A stretch of DNA of 29,063 nucleotides from CAZYVU01 sp964651435 (GTDB taxonomy: Bacteria > Desulfobacterota > Syntrophorhabdia > Syntrophorhabdales > CAYQXL01). The stretch is taken from NCBI GenBank assembly GCA_964651435.1, contig CAZYVU010000038.1, positions 1-29,063 on the forward strand. The letters run 5' to 3'. This document shows, piece by piece, positions 21,968 through 29,063 of this stretch (its first letter is position 1; the number at the start of each line of letters is the position of its first letter). Made by a program: the position numbers and the translations under genes. Below the pieces are notes generated by a model that saw only the letters and a list, made by a program, of their open reading frames with translations, was not told the origin of the DNA and ran no database searches.

Positions 21968-22240
21968 AACACGCGCAGGCCGGCTTAGGGTGATTACCTG
22001 GGACCGAGAAGGGCAGGAGTCTCCGAAGGGTAGGCAAATCACTTTCCAGCCTTTATGGAGATGGCTGTTGCGATCGCCCTGAGAGGCCCTCGCTTTGGCG
22101 CCGACACGCTAAGGGAGCATTATACCGGGGGAGCAAAGGATAGGCGCCGACATAGGAACGGCACAATTGGACGAAATGCAGGACGGCTCCGCCAAGAACC
22201 GTGCCGATGAATTCTGCCTGTGGCGGTCACCTTCGCATGA

Positions 22241-22270
22241 GACCTGTCCCCTGGTGCCGACCCGACCCCG
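22241..22270 (+). repeat. REP-like element in the gap between the antitoxin and slyD
   Basis: GACCTGTCCCCTGGTGCCGA and the following CCCGACCCCG resemble repetitive extragenic elements (ACCTGTCCCC..GGTGCCGACCCCG) that I recall from other environmental proteobacterial genomes; this is memory, not a search. The whole gap 21968-22367 contains no gene I can support. GGCGCCGACA occurs twice in it (22097 and 22143). Confidence 0.35.
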
Positions 22271-22367
22271 GTTGATATATTGTCCATCCTGACTTATGAT
22301 ACTGATTGATCCTGCCGGGATTTTTCCTCTCTCAGTTGCGATCAGAATACACACACAGGAGAACAAT

Positions 22368-22886
22368 ATGGAGATAACGAAAGATAAGGCGGTAACGGTG
22401 GAGTACACGCTTCACGACGCTGAGGGGACGATGCTCGATACGTCGGCGGGTCGAGGGCCCATGACCTACATCCAGGGGATGGGGAGCATGATCGCAGGCT
22501 TTGAGGCGGCGCTCGAAGGAAAGAGCGCCCAAGAGAAGTTTAGCTTTGTCGTCGAGCCCGCCGAGGGTTACGGAGAGTGGGATCAGGCGCTCCTCTTCCC
22601 CATTCCCCGGCAGCACTTCGGTGAAATAGAGGGCCTGCAGCCGGGCATGCGTCTGACGGTCCAGACACCGGACGGGATCTCCCTGGTTCTGGTAAGGGAA
22701 ATGAACGATGAGACGGTAACGCTCGATGCCAACCACCCGCTGGCAGGCAAGCAGCTCCATTTTGATGTGGAAGTGTTGGGCGTAAGGGATGCCACGGAAG
22801 AGGAGTTGCGCGGTGCAGCAGGTTGCCAGGGGAGCTGCAGCCCCTCGTGCTGCAGCAGTTGCGAGAGCTCCTGCGGCGAGGAGTAG
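22368..22886 (+). CDS. slyD: SlyD-type FKBP peptidyl-prolyl isomerase with Cys-rich metal tail
   Basis: The ATG at 22368 is supported by AGGAGAAC just upstream; a longer reading from 22296 is unlikely. The 172-residue protein has the SlyD order: an FKBP half (KAVTVEYTLHDAEGTMLDTS, GPMTYIQGMGSMIAGFEAALEGK), an inserted flap (PAEGYGEWDQALLFPIPRQHFG) and the C-terminal return strand with DANHPLAGKQLHFDVEVLGVRDAT. SlyD proteins catalyse proline isomerisation, act as chaperones and deliver nickel to hydrogenase in E. coli. The tail carries six cysteines (GCQGSCSPSCCSSCESSCGEE), a metal-binding tail in place of the His-rich one of E. coli. No hydrogenase gene is in the window. Cytoplasmic. Confidence 0.95.
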   Translation: MEITKDKAVTVEYTLHDAEGTMLDTSAGRGPMTYIQGMGSMIAGFEAALEGKSAQEKFSFVVEPAEGYGEWDQALLFPIPRQHFGEIEGLQPGMRLTVQTPDGISLVLVREMNDETVTLDANHPLAGKQLHFDVEVLGVRDATEEELRGAAGCQGSCSPSCCSSCESSCGEE

Positions 22887-22972
22887 GGGGCCGCGTTCCC
22901 CCCCCTTCACCGGTTCATGGATTCGTCTGCAAACAGGTCTATGGTGTGTTGTAACGGGTAAGGACGAGAGGC

Positions 22973-23287
22973 TTGCGAGACATAATCATCGAAATAACGG
23001 TACCCGTTGTCGTGCGTAAGAAAGCGCGGGCCTGCGTTGCCCTCTGTCCGTGCCTGGACGTGTGCTCCCAGGGGGGCACGGAAGAGGAGGCGCGGTCGAA
23101 CATCGGCGAGGCCCTCAAGGCGTTCCTAACGACATGCTATGAGCGCGGCACCCTCGACGAGGCCTTCAAACAATGCGGATTCGAGGTCGCCGGTCCGCGG
23201 CGGCCCGGAAGGCCCCTAAAGAATGCTGTCACCGTAACGCTTCGCCTGTCTTCGGCGATGACCGGAACGGACCGGTGCCGCATTTAG
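22973..23287 (+). CDS. hicB: HicB-type antitoxin
   Basis: This 104-residue protein resembles HicB: IIIEITVPVV, ARACVALCPCLDVCSQGGTEEEARSNIGEALKAFLTTCYERGTL is the degenerate RNase-H-like fold, with the G.T.EEA..N..EAL motif. The start is a TTG with AAGGACGAGAGG just before it. No DNA-binding domain is obvious at the C-terminus (PRRPGRPLKNAVTVTLRL). It overlaps the following hicA by 13 bases. The gene order is hicB-hicA, the reverse of the E. coli order. It should neutralise HicA. Confidence 0.85.
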   Translation: MRDIIIEITVPVVVRKKARACVALCPCLDVCSQGGTEEEARSNIGEALKAFLTTCYERGTLDEAFKQCGFEVAGPRRPGRPLKNAVTVTLRLSSAMTGTDRCRI

Positions 23288-23508
23288 CCCCCCAGCACTG
23301 GAAGATACTGGAGAAGATCTTCCTCAAAGACGGCTTCACCTTTTACCGGCAGGACGGATCCCACCGCGTTTATGTGAAGGGGGGCCTGGCAAGGCCCGTG
23401 ATTATACCCGCCCACCACACCGTTGACGTGGAGGTGATCAAGAGCAACATGAGAACGGCCGGCATGGTGCGCGACCGCTACTTTAAGCTCCTGAAGGAGG
23501 CCTCATGA
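23275..23508 (+). CDS. hicA: HicA-type mRNA interferase toxin
   Basis: The likely start is GTG 23275, with GGAACGGA upstream. The 77-residue product contains the dsRBD-like HicA fold: HWKILEKIFLKDGFTFYRQDGSHRVYVKG with the catalytic His in GSHRVY, then RPVIIPAHHTVDVEVIKSNMRTAGM. HicA cleaves mRNA and tmRNA independently of the ribosome until bound by HicB. Its stop overlaps the ATG of the next gene (ATGA, 23505-23508), so the toxin is translationally coupled to a metabolic enzyme gene. Confidence 0.88.
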   Translation: MPHLAPQHWKILEKIFLKDGFTFYRQDGSHRVYVKGGLARPVIIPAHHTVDVEVIKSNMRTAGMVRDRYFKLLKEAS

Positions 23509-24542
23509 ACCCGAAGATCGCCTTTCGCATGCATGAATCGGAGAGCAGGTTTTTCCATCCCGGCAGGGGTTTCGAGGAAACGGCGGTGCGGTTCCAGGTG
23601 CGCGTCGACCCATTGACGGAAAGGATGGGCCATTTTTCCCACTTTGGCGCTGTGAGGCCCGTCAAGCTCCCCATCGAAAGCTACTCTTCGGCGGCCGTCA
23701 AGGGTTTCTGCCCCTTTTGCCTTGAAAACAGAGAGAGGACAACGCCGAAGTTCCTCCCGGAGATTGCCCCCGGGGGCAGGCTCGCACGCAACGAGGCCGT
23801 CCTCATCCCCAACCTTTTTCCCTACGACATCTACAGCAGCGTCGTCATCATGACGGACGACCATGTTGTTCCTCTGCCGGCGTTGAGCGGCCGGAGGCTC
23901 ACAGATGCCCTTTCCCTGGGCATCGACTTTCTGAAGAAGGTGCGCGGCCTGAACAGTGACCTGCCCTATCACCTCATGTGCTGGAACTACATGCCGCCGT
24001 CGGGCGGCGGCCTCGTTCATCCCCACCAGCAGTATTTCGCAACGGCCTTCCCCGGTAACCAGTTCATGGACGAGCTCAAGGCCTCGGGCGATTTCTTCCG
24101 GCGGTACGGGGTGAGCTATTGGGATGAGCTTACAGCGGAAGAAGAGCGGCTGGGCGAACGATACATCGGTGCGGTGGGCCGGTCGCGGTGGATATCCTCT
24201 TTTGTGTCCATGGGTATCCTCGGGGAGATCCTCTGTATTTTTCCGGACGTTTTTTCGGTGGAAGAGTTCAGCGACGGCCACATCGGGGAGCTCACTGCCG
24301 GTATGTGCAATATCTTCGCCTACTTTCAGTCTGCCGGCATGGAGAGCTTCAACGCATCGCTCTTCTTCGGCCCTGAAGGACAGCGGCATTTTCCCTGCCA
24401 CTTCCGGATTGCGGCCCGAACGTTCCTCAATGCCCGCGATTGTGCGCCAGATCTGAACTTCTTTCAGGCCCTCCTCGGCGAGCCCGTCAGCGTTGTCCTG
24501 CCCGAGGACCTCTGTCGGGACCTGAAGCACTATTTTCTCTGA
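23505..24542 (+). CDS. Galactose-1-phosphate uridylyltransferase-like (HIT superfamily) protein
   Basis: This 345-residue protein has the GalT/HIT nucleotidyltransferase layout: a zinc-type CPFC pair (GFCPFCLENRERTTPK), the nucleotide-binding segment LIPNLFPYD, and the active-site motif H-P-H-Q-Q (GGGLVHPHQQYFA), where the first-half His is the likely nucleophile. A late HFPCHFRIAARTFLN block is also present. GalT transfers UMP between UDP-glucose and galactose-1-phosphate. The divergence from true GalT leaves the substrate open; related proteins act as other sugar-1-phosphate or adenylyl transferases. Its start is coupled to hicA. The last 13 bases overlap the convergent DUF2784 gene. Confidence 0.85.
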   Translation: MNPKIAFRMHESESRFFHPGRGFEETAVRFQVRVDPLTERMGHFSHFGAVRPVKLPIESYSSAAVKGFCPFCLENRERTTPKFLPEIAPGGRLARNEAVLIPNLFPYDIYSSVVIMTDDHVVPLPALSGRRLTDALSLGIDFLKKVRGLNSDLPYHLMCWNYMPPSGGGLVHPHQQYFATAFPGNQFMDELKASGDFFRRYGVSYWDELTAEEERLGERYIGAVGRSRWISSFVSMGILGEILCIFPDVFSVEEFSDGHIGELTAGMCNIFAYFQSAGMESFNASLFFGPEGQRHFPCHFRIAARTFLNARDCAPDLNFFQALLGEPVSVVLPEDLCRDLKHYFL

Positions 24543-24940
24543 TCCGGCCGCCCCTTCTTGAGGCGTGGCGGGACGAGGGCCAGGGTCATGAGGACAAGGA
24601 CGCAGAAGGCGACGTAGGCGACAGTAAAAACCCATGCCGGCAGATCGTAGAAGATAACGGCCCTCGACACCCTTGCCATAAAGGAAATGTCCTGCTCCAC
24701 GGCCTGGCCGGCAAGCTGCCGCAGCCTCTGCTCCCAGACCGTGAGCGGGCAAAGAAGGCCCGCCAGGGTTTCGGCGGTTACAAAAAGGATGACGGCGAGG
24801 TGGGTGATGCGAAAGGCGCCATTGCGGACAAAGGGCCATTTCAGCAGGCCGCCGGCAAGGATGGCCGCCTCTCCGCCGACCACGAACAGAACGATGCCAA
24901 GGTGAAGGGCCACGATGGCATCGGCAAGGGCTACTTCCAC
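24530..24940 (-). CDS. DUF2784 membrane protein
   Basis: This 136-residue protein has about four hydrophobic helices and the conserved DUF2784 blocks: ALHLGIVLFVVGGEAAILAG, the W..VRN..FR..HL segment, ETLAGLLCPLTVWEQRLR and FYDLPAWVF. The function of the family is unknown; it is predicted to sit in the inner membrane. The start overlaps the end of the ArsC-like gene by 10 bases, so the two form a small operon, and the stop overlaps the GalT-like gene's end by 13 bases. Confidence 0.9.
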   Translation of the reverse strand: MEVALADAIVALHLGIVLFVVGGEAAILAGGLLKWPFVRNGAFRITHLAVILFVTAETLAGLLCPLTVWEQRLRQLAGQAVEQDISFMARVSRAVIFYDLPAWVFTVAYVAFCVLVLMTLALVPPRLKKGRPDQRK

Positions 24941-25263
24941 TCCTTCCAGACCTCTGGCTTATAGCCTATCGTCGCCTTGCTGCCGTTTCGAACGATCGGG
25001 GTCTTGAGGAGGAGGGGGTCGGCGAGCAGTTCTTCCTCCGGGTTGTGCGTTAGGTACGTGAGGTTGCGCTGTGCGTAGCGCTTCCCCTCCCGGTCCATGA
25101 GGTTGTCGAGGCCCACTGCGGCCTTGACCCTGGTGAGCTCTCCCTTGCTCAGGCCCTTCTCGGCGAGGTTGATAAACTGAAAGGGTATCCTTCTCTCCTT
25201 GAAATACCGCTCTGCCTTCCTCGTTTCCTGACACTTGAGCGTGCCGAATATCTGTATGTTCAT
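24931..25263 (-). CDS. ArsC/Spx-family thioredoxin-fold protein
   Basis: The 110-residue form beginning MNIQIFGTLKCQETRKAERY is preceded by AGGGA and matches family length; a reading from 25305 adds an unrelated N-terminus. The motif C11-Q-E-T-R-K-A is the ArsC-type CxxT/R active site, followed by FKERRIPFQFINLAEKGLSKGEL and the late LLKTPIVRNGSKATIGY block. True ArsC reduces arsenate; many relatives (YffB, Spx-like) have other or unknown roles, and no other arsenic genes are present here, so I do not assign arsenate reductase. Confidence 0.88.
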   Translation of the reverse strand: MNIQIFGTLKCQETRKAERYFKERRIPFQFINLAEKGLSKGELTRVKAAVGLDNLMDREGKRYAQRNLTYLTHNPEEELLADPLLLKTPIVRNGSKATIGYKPEVWKEWK

Positions 25264-25348
25264 GGTCCCTGCAATAGCATAACAGATTGGGCGAAGGCCC
25301 TTCACGATGTTCCGCCGCCCAATCGTCGAACGTGGTCAGTTCCAGGTC

Positions 25349-26290
25349 TTACGGAATTCTTCTTCTGCCACCTGGCGAGGGGCGGGAGTCGGGCGGAGAT
25401 ACCCTCTTCTTGCCTGCCAATTCCTGCGCCGCCGTGCAGGCTTGGTTGGGGTCGTTTTTCACCAGCTTCAGCAATAAGGATATCCTCGCTTCGTCGGGTT
25501 TATTGCCCTCATCAAGGGATTGAAGCCACTTCGCCTCCAGCTCTGCCAGTGACAATCCGAAGACCTGCTGCCACGGTCTCCCTGCTTCAAGAGAAAGATT
25601 GTAGAACCTTTTCACCTTTTCCGGCCCGTACGTGCTGAGAAGGAAGGAGCCGAACGATCCCGATTCGGCATACATGATGTGTTGTTTGGCCTTGTCGACA
25701 ACGATAGGCACCCCATCGCGAGTGGTCATGCCCCATTGTTCGTGGTCGGGCCCCAACGCCGCAAGGGGGACATATGCATTGCTCTTGCGAAAGGCGAGCA
25801 CCCATTCGTCGTGCGTGAACCCGCACATAGGAAAGGTTATGGGGTTGCCGAAGCGGACCTCCATGGGGATGCCCATCATGTTGCGCACCAGCTTGTCTCC
25901 GGTAGGAAAAACGGCGTGCGTCAGCTTGTGGGCCACCATTTCCGGCTCGCCCTTCACACCATAGACGCGAACGATGCGAACCCGATTGTTCCCCTCTTTC
26001 ACCATCAGGAAGACGGTCGAGTAGGTCGCTCCGCCCCGGGGGTTGTCGAACTGAAGCCTCATCTTCCCCATGCGATGCACGCCGGAGTCGGTGCCGTAGT
26101 AAGCGACAACCCTTCCGAGCTTCTCCTCGGCGCCGGCCGTCAGCCGACCGACCTGTTCGTCGGTGAGCTGACCCGTCAGATCGCGAACGATGAAATCTGC
26201 AGTCTCGAGGGCAGGCGCTTTCTGAGGGGTCGATAGACTCATAGTGATAAGGGCGAGAAACAGAAGAACCATCTTCAATGTCCTACACAT
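25349..26290 (-). CDS. Exported metalloprotease-like protein with a mutated HExxH motif
   Basis: The ATG at 26290 has an excellent ribosome site (GGGAGGTG). The 313-residue product has a signal peptide (MCRTLKMVLLFLALITMSLS), then a region like the peptidase-MA gluzincins. The zinc motif position reads AHKLTHAVF: H121-K122-L-T-H125, where family members carry HELTHA. The second part (MMGIPMEVRFGN) is where the third zinc ligand would be. The C-terminal part is helical (RFYNLSLEAGRPWQQVFGLSLAELEAKWLQSL), as in that family, and ends in a basic Pro-rich tail. With the general-base Glu replaced by Lys it is probably catalytically dead, or it retains only zinc binding. It is likely periplasmic. 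Confidence 0.75.
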   Translation of the reverse strand: MCRTLKMVLLFLALITMSLSTPQKAPALETADFIVRDLTGQLTDEQVGRLTAGAEEKLGRVVAYYGTDSGVHRMGKMRLQFDNPRGGATYSTVFLMVKEGNNRVRIVRVYGVKGEPEMVAHKLTHAVFPTGDKLVRNMMGIPMEVRFGNPITFPMCGFTHDEWVLAFRKSNAYVPLAALGPDHEQWGMTTRDGVPIVVDKAKQHIMYAESGSFGSFLLSTYGPEKVKRFYNLSLEAGRPWQQVFGLSLAELEAKWLQSLDEGNKPDEARISLLLKLVKNDPNQACTAAQELAGKKRVSPPDSRPSPGGRRRIP

Positions 26291-26568
26291 GGCTACACCT
26301 CCCGGCGCTTGCCGAACGTGCGACCCTTGTCGTATGGCCGAAGCTATCTCCGCGGCCCACGCGGCAGATAGGGTCACCCTATAGACAATTGTATGTCCGT
26401 TTGGGAAAAAAGAGAAGCAAAACCGGCCGCCCTACGGAAGGAATCCTCCACATGCGGTCGGAAGCCATCGAGTTTGACCAATGCGACAGAAGCTCTGAGA
26501 GTGATCGACAGAAACAGGTTAAAAGCCTGTTTATAGGGTAGTTTATCAAATGATGTATATGAGGTATA

Positions 26569-26597
26569 TGGTGCCGACGGCGGGATTTGAACCCCCC
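26569..26597 (-). repeat. 3'-terminal tRNA fragment (T-arm to CCA)
   Basis: On the minus strand this reads as a T-arm with a TTCAAAT loop and then a CGTCGGCA-CCA tail, the last third of a tRNA gene including the encoded CCA. The 5' half (D-arm and anticodon arm, and the GCCGACG acceptor partner) is absent upstream, and the T-stem has one G-G mismatch, so it is not a functional tRNA. Such 3' ends are typical integrase attachment-site remnants. The rest of 26291-26772 contains no gene I can support. Confidence 0.6.
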
Positions 26598-26772
26598 ATT
26601 CGGCAATCAACACCTTAAAATAGGCGGACCGCTTCGTTCCTTTCCTCTGTTTTCTGCTTGCGAGTAAGAAGAAAGAAACGGATAATATATTGAGAGCCTG
26701 TGGCTGGAGGGAATAGCAATGGGGAAATGATCAAAAATGTTGTTTTACAAGAGAGCTCCGGAGGGCTCCGGC

Positions 26773-28986
26773 ATGAGAGACGCTAACAAGCAGAAGGATC
26801 AGCGGATAGCTGAGCTGGAAAGAGTAGAATCCCAGAGCAAGCGGAGAGAGCAGAAGGTCCAGGAGGCGCTCAGATACGCCGAAAGCATCGTTGAAACGGT
26901 ACGCGGACCCCTTGTTGTGCTCGATGCCAACCTGACAGTGCTCTCAGCCAACAGCAATTTCTATGCCACGTTTCAGGCAACGCCTGCGGAAACGCTACGA
27001 CACAAAATTTACGAACTTGGCGACGGACAATGGAATATCCCTGAACTCCGGGCGCTCCTCGAGGGACTCCTTTCGGAAAACGTAGCCGTGGACGACTTCG
27101 AGGTTGTCCATGATTTCAAAGACATCGGCCGCAAGGTGATGCTGCTCAATGCCCGCCGCATATATCGGAAAACCTTCGGCACACAAACGATCCTTGTTTC
27201 TATCGAGGACATCACCGAGCGCAGACGTTTAGAAAACGCATTAAGGGAGGCTGAAGCGACCTACAGGCGTGCTTACGAGACAGCAAGCGACGGGATTCTA
27301 CTTCTCGAAAGATCACAAGGGAGTATTGTCAATGCCAATCCGGCCTTTAGAGAGCTGTCGGGCTATTCCATCGAGGAGACCATAGGGAAAAAGCTCCAGG
27401 ATGTCGGTGTGCTGCTCCATATGGATGATTTCCAAGGGATGTTGCAAACCTTGGACGAAATCGGGATTATTCAGTATGGGGATGTTCCGGTAAGAACCAA
27501 GGCCGGAAAAGATGTTAATGCTGATATATATCTCGTCGACAAGGCAAAGTTGGTGCAGTGCAATATTCGCGACATTTCCGAGCGTAAGCAGGCTGCGGAT
27601 AAGGAACGTGTTAATGATCAGAAATACCGTATCGTTGCAGAGAACACCTATGACTGGGAGTATTGGCTTGACCCCCAGGATGGCTTTGTCTACTGTTCTC
27701 CTTCCTGTGAACGGATTACAGGGTATAAGGCTGAAGAGTTTCTGGTTGATCCGGATTTGCTTGACCGGATCATTCATCCGGATCATCGACCCGCTTTTAT
27801 CCGTCACAAGACCAATGAGCGCCGTAAAGGCCATACTGACGAAATGGAGTTTTCTATCATCCGGTCCGACGGGACAAGACGGTGGATCGGCCACACCTGC
27901 CAGACGGTATATGATGAAAAGGGGGTTTTTATGGGAATGCGCGCAAGTAACCGCGATATTACCAAACGCAAGCTGGCCGAGGCGGAACTGAAGGAGTCGA
28001 AAGCGCTCATCGAGGCAGTCGTTGAAAATGTCCCCCTCATGATTTTCCTCAAAGAGGCAGAAGACCTGCGTTTTATCATATTCAATCGTGCCGGAGAGGA
28101 GCTCCTAGGATATGACCGCAGGACTTTGATCGGGAAGAACAACCTGGACCTATTCCCTCCCAAACAGGCAGTCCACTTCATGGCCAAGGACCGGGAAGTA
28201 CTCGATGGAGATGTTGGTTTCCTGGATATCCCGGAAGAACCTATCCTGACGGCCAGGAAAGGACAGCGGCTTCTCCATACCCGGAAGGTCTGCATTCGGG
28301 GTTCCGATGGATCCACGAAGTACCTCCTGGGCGTCTCCGAGGACATCACTGAGCGAAAGGTTGCTGAGGAAAGATTGAAGGAGACCCTGGAAGGGCTTCG
28401 CCGCGCCGTCAGTACCACCATCCAGGTCTTGACAATAGCGGTGGAGACTAGGGACCCCTATACGGCAGGGCACCAGAGGAGAGTAACGGACCTTGCCCGA
28501 ACTATTGCTGCAGAGATGAACCTTCCCCCGGAGAAGAGAGAAGGTATCCGCCTGGCGGGCTCTATCCATGACATCGGAAAGATATCAATCCCTGCGGAGA
28601 TCTTAAGTAAGCCGACAAAGCTTACTCCCACTGAGATGTCCCTCATACGGCTCCACGCTGAGCATGGCTATGCGATATTAAAGGACGTCGGCTCTCCCTG
28701 GCCCTTAGCCGAAATCGTCTACGGGCACCACGAGCGGATGGATGGATCGGGGTATCCCCGGGGGTTGAAAGGTGACGAGATCATTATGGAAGCCCGCATC
28801 CTTGCCGTTGCCGATGTCGTGGAATCCATGGCTTCCCACCGTCCCTATAGACCTGCCCTTGGAATAGATGCGGCACTTGACGAGATAGAAAAGAACAAAG
28901 GCATTTTATACGATCCGCAGGTATCAGAGGTGTGTATAAAGCTCTTCAGGGAGAAGGGGTTTAGGTTTGAACCAACGCAATCGTAA
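26773..28986 (+). CDS. PAS-PAS-PAS-PAS-HD-GYP cyclic-di-GMP phosphodiesterase
   Basis: The start at 26773 has GGAGGG seven bases upstream; an earlier ATG (26737) lacks one. The 737-residue protein has a short coiled-coil start (about 5-45), four PAS domains (about 34-145, 156-271, 285-405, 410-535; each ends in an ITERR/ISERK/ITKRK/ITERK PAC motif) and an HD-GYP domain (about 550-735). The HD-GYP residues are intact: AGHQRRV, H599-D-I-G-K, HAEHGYAIL and HHERMDGSGYP from residue 652, so c-di-GMP hydrolysis is expected. No membrane segment or signal is seen, so it is cytosolic, and no PAS cofactor can be assigned. It would tune c-di-GMP-dependent behaviour in response to small-molecule or redox cues. 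The 77 bases after the stop hold no recognisable feature. Confidence 0.95.
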   Translation: MRDANKQKDQRIAELERVESQSKRREQKVQEALRYAESIVETVRGPLVVLDANLTVLSANSNFYATFQATPAETLRHKIYELGDGQWNIPELRALLEGLLSENVAVDDFEVVHDFKDIGRKVMLLNARRIYRKTFGTQTILVSIEDITERRRLENALREAEATYRRAYETASDGILLLERSQGSIVNANPAFRELSGYSIEETIGKKLQDVGVLLHMDDFQGMLQTLDEIGIIQYGDVPVRTKAGKDVNADIYLVDKAKLVQCNIRDISERKQAADKERVNDQKYRIVAENTYDWEYWLDPQDGFVYCSPSCERITGYKAEEFLVDPDLLDRIIHPDHRPAFIRHKTNERRKGHTDEMEFSIIRSDGTRRWIGHTCQTVYDEKGVFMGMRASNRDITKRKLAEAELKESKALIEAVVENVPLMIFLKEAEDLRFIIFNRAGEELLGYDRRTLIGKNNLDLFPPKQAVHFMAKDREVLDGDVGFLDIPEEPILTARKGQRLLHTRKVCIRGSDGSTKYLLGVSEDITERKVAEERLKETLEGLRRAVSTTIQVLTIAVETRDPYTAGHQRRVTDLARTIAAEMNLPPEKREGIRLAGSIHDIGKISIPAEILSKPTKLTPTEMSLIRLHAEHGYAILKDVGSPWPLAEIVYGHHERMDGSGYPRGLKGDEIIMEARILAVADVVESMASHRPYRPALGIDAALDEIEKNKGILYDPQVSEVCIKLFREKGFRFEPTQS

Positions 28987-29063
28987 TTTGCTCCATTTCT
29001 TTCCGTAATCCACGATCACAGACAGCATGCCATATGCTCGATTGGCAGGTAATATGGGTCAAG

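Noticed and set aside
22097..22152. Pair of GGCGCCGACA decamers as an operator
   Set aside because: Only two direct copies 46 bp apart in GC-rich sequence with no promoter nearby; too weak.
23478..24839. 453-codon minus-strand open frame opposite the GalT-like gene
   Set aside because: No recognisable domain, and it lies antisense to a gene with CPFC and HPHQQ motifs and also spans part of DUF2784 in another frame.
26560..26640. Complete tRNA gene
   Set aside because: Only the T-arm and CCA end are present; no acceptor partner, D-arm or anticodon arm upstream, and one T-stem mismatch.

Overview
The window looks like a scaffold from an anaerobic, respiratory Gram-negative bacterium, most like the former Deltaproteobacteria (Desulfobacterota). 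The reasons are two large multiheme c-type cytochromes, a Tat-exported molybdenum oxidoreductase with its own TorD-type chaperone and TatA, a solo HD-GYP regulator with four PAS domains, GC-rich coding DNA, and short heptameric repeats of the kind that litter such genomes. Two 100-N runs (10694-10793 and 17008-17107) show it is a gapped draft assembly. The taxonomic call is inference.

Left third (1-8612): a divergent electron-transfer locus. Leftward from about 4035 run a 13-heme cytochrome with two EF-hand loops, a four-helix cytochrome b, a repeat-filled gap, an 11-heme cytochrome, and the start of a rhodanese-like lipoprotein cut by the window edge. Rightward from 4399 run a molybdopterin catalytic subunit, a four-cluster Fe-S subunit, a TorD/NarJ-like chaperone and TatA. 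The simplest reading is quinol -> cytochrome b -> periplasmic multihemes <-> Mo enzyme, with a sulfur compound as a plausible but unproven substrate.

Middle (8649-16868): envelope and peptidoglycan functions mixed with housekeeping genes. These are a LysM-L,D-transpeptidase, an M50 membrane protease, a monoheme cytochrome c, the C-terminal piece of a VKOR-like thiol oxidoreductase (cut by a gap), a damaged nagA, an SfsA-DUF123 fusion, a DUF1460 amidase-like protein, a UbiE-type methyltransferase and the muropeptide permease AmpG. nagA, the DUF1460 protein, AmpG and the transpeptidase all fit cell-wall turnover and recycling.

Right third (17353-28986): a 1160-residue secreted multidomain surface protein, a RelE/Gp49-type toxin with its XRE antitoxin, SlyD, a hicB-hicA pair translationally coupled to a GalT-like gene, an ArsC-like/DUF2784 pair, a metalloprotease-like protein with a broken HExxH motif, a 3'-terminal tRNA fragment, and a PAS-HD-GYP phosphodiesterase.

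The most unusual feature is non-coding. Arrays of small hairpins with different stems are joined by recurring linkers resembling GAAGAGCG or CTTGAGG (1480-1605 and 11244-11458; a single comparable hairpin lies at 21037-21068). Several families of heptameric or composite repeats accompany them. These elements lie between cytochrome genes, downstream of stop codons, inside nagA (an in-frame insertion of about 165 bp plus a replaced 3' end), in the 5' end of ampG and at one assembly gap.
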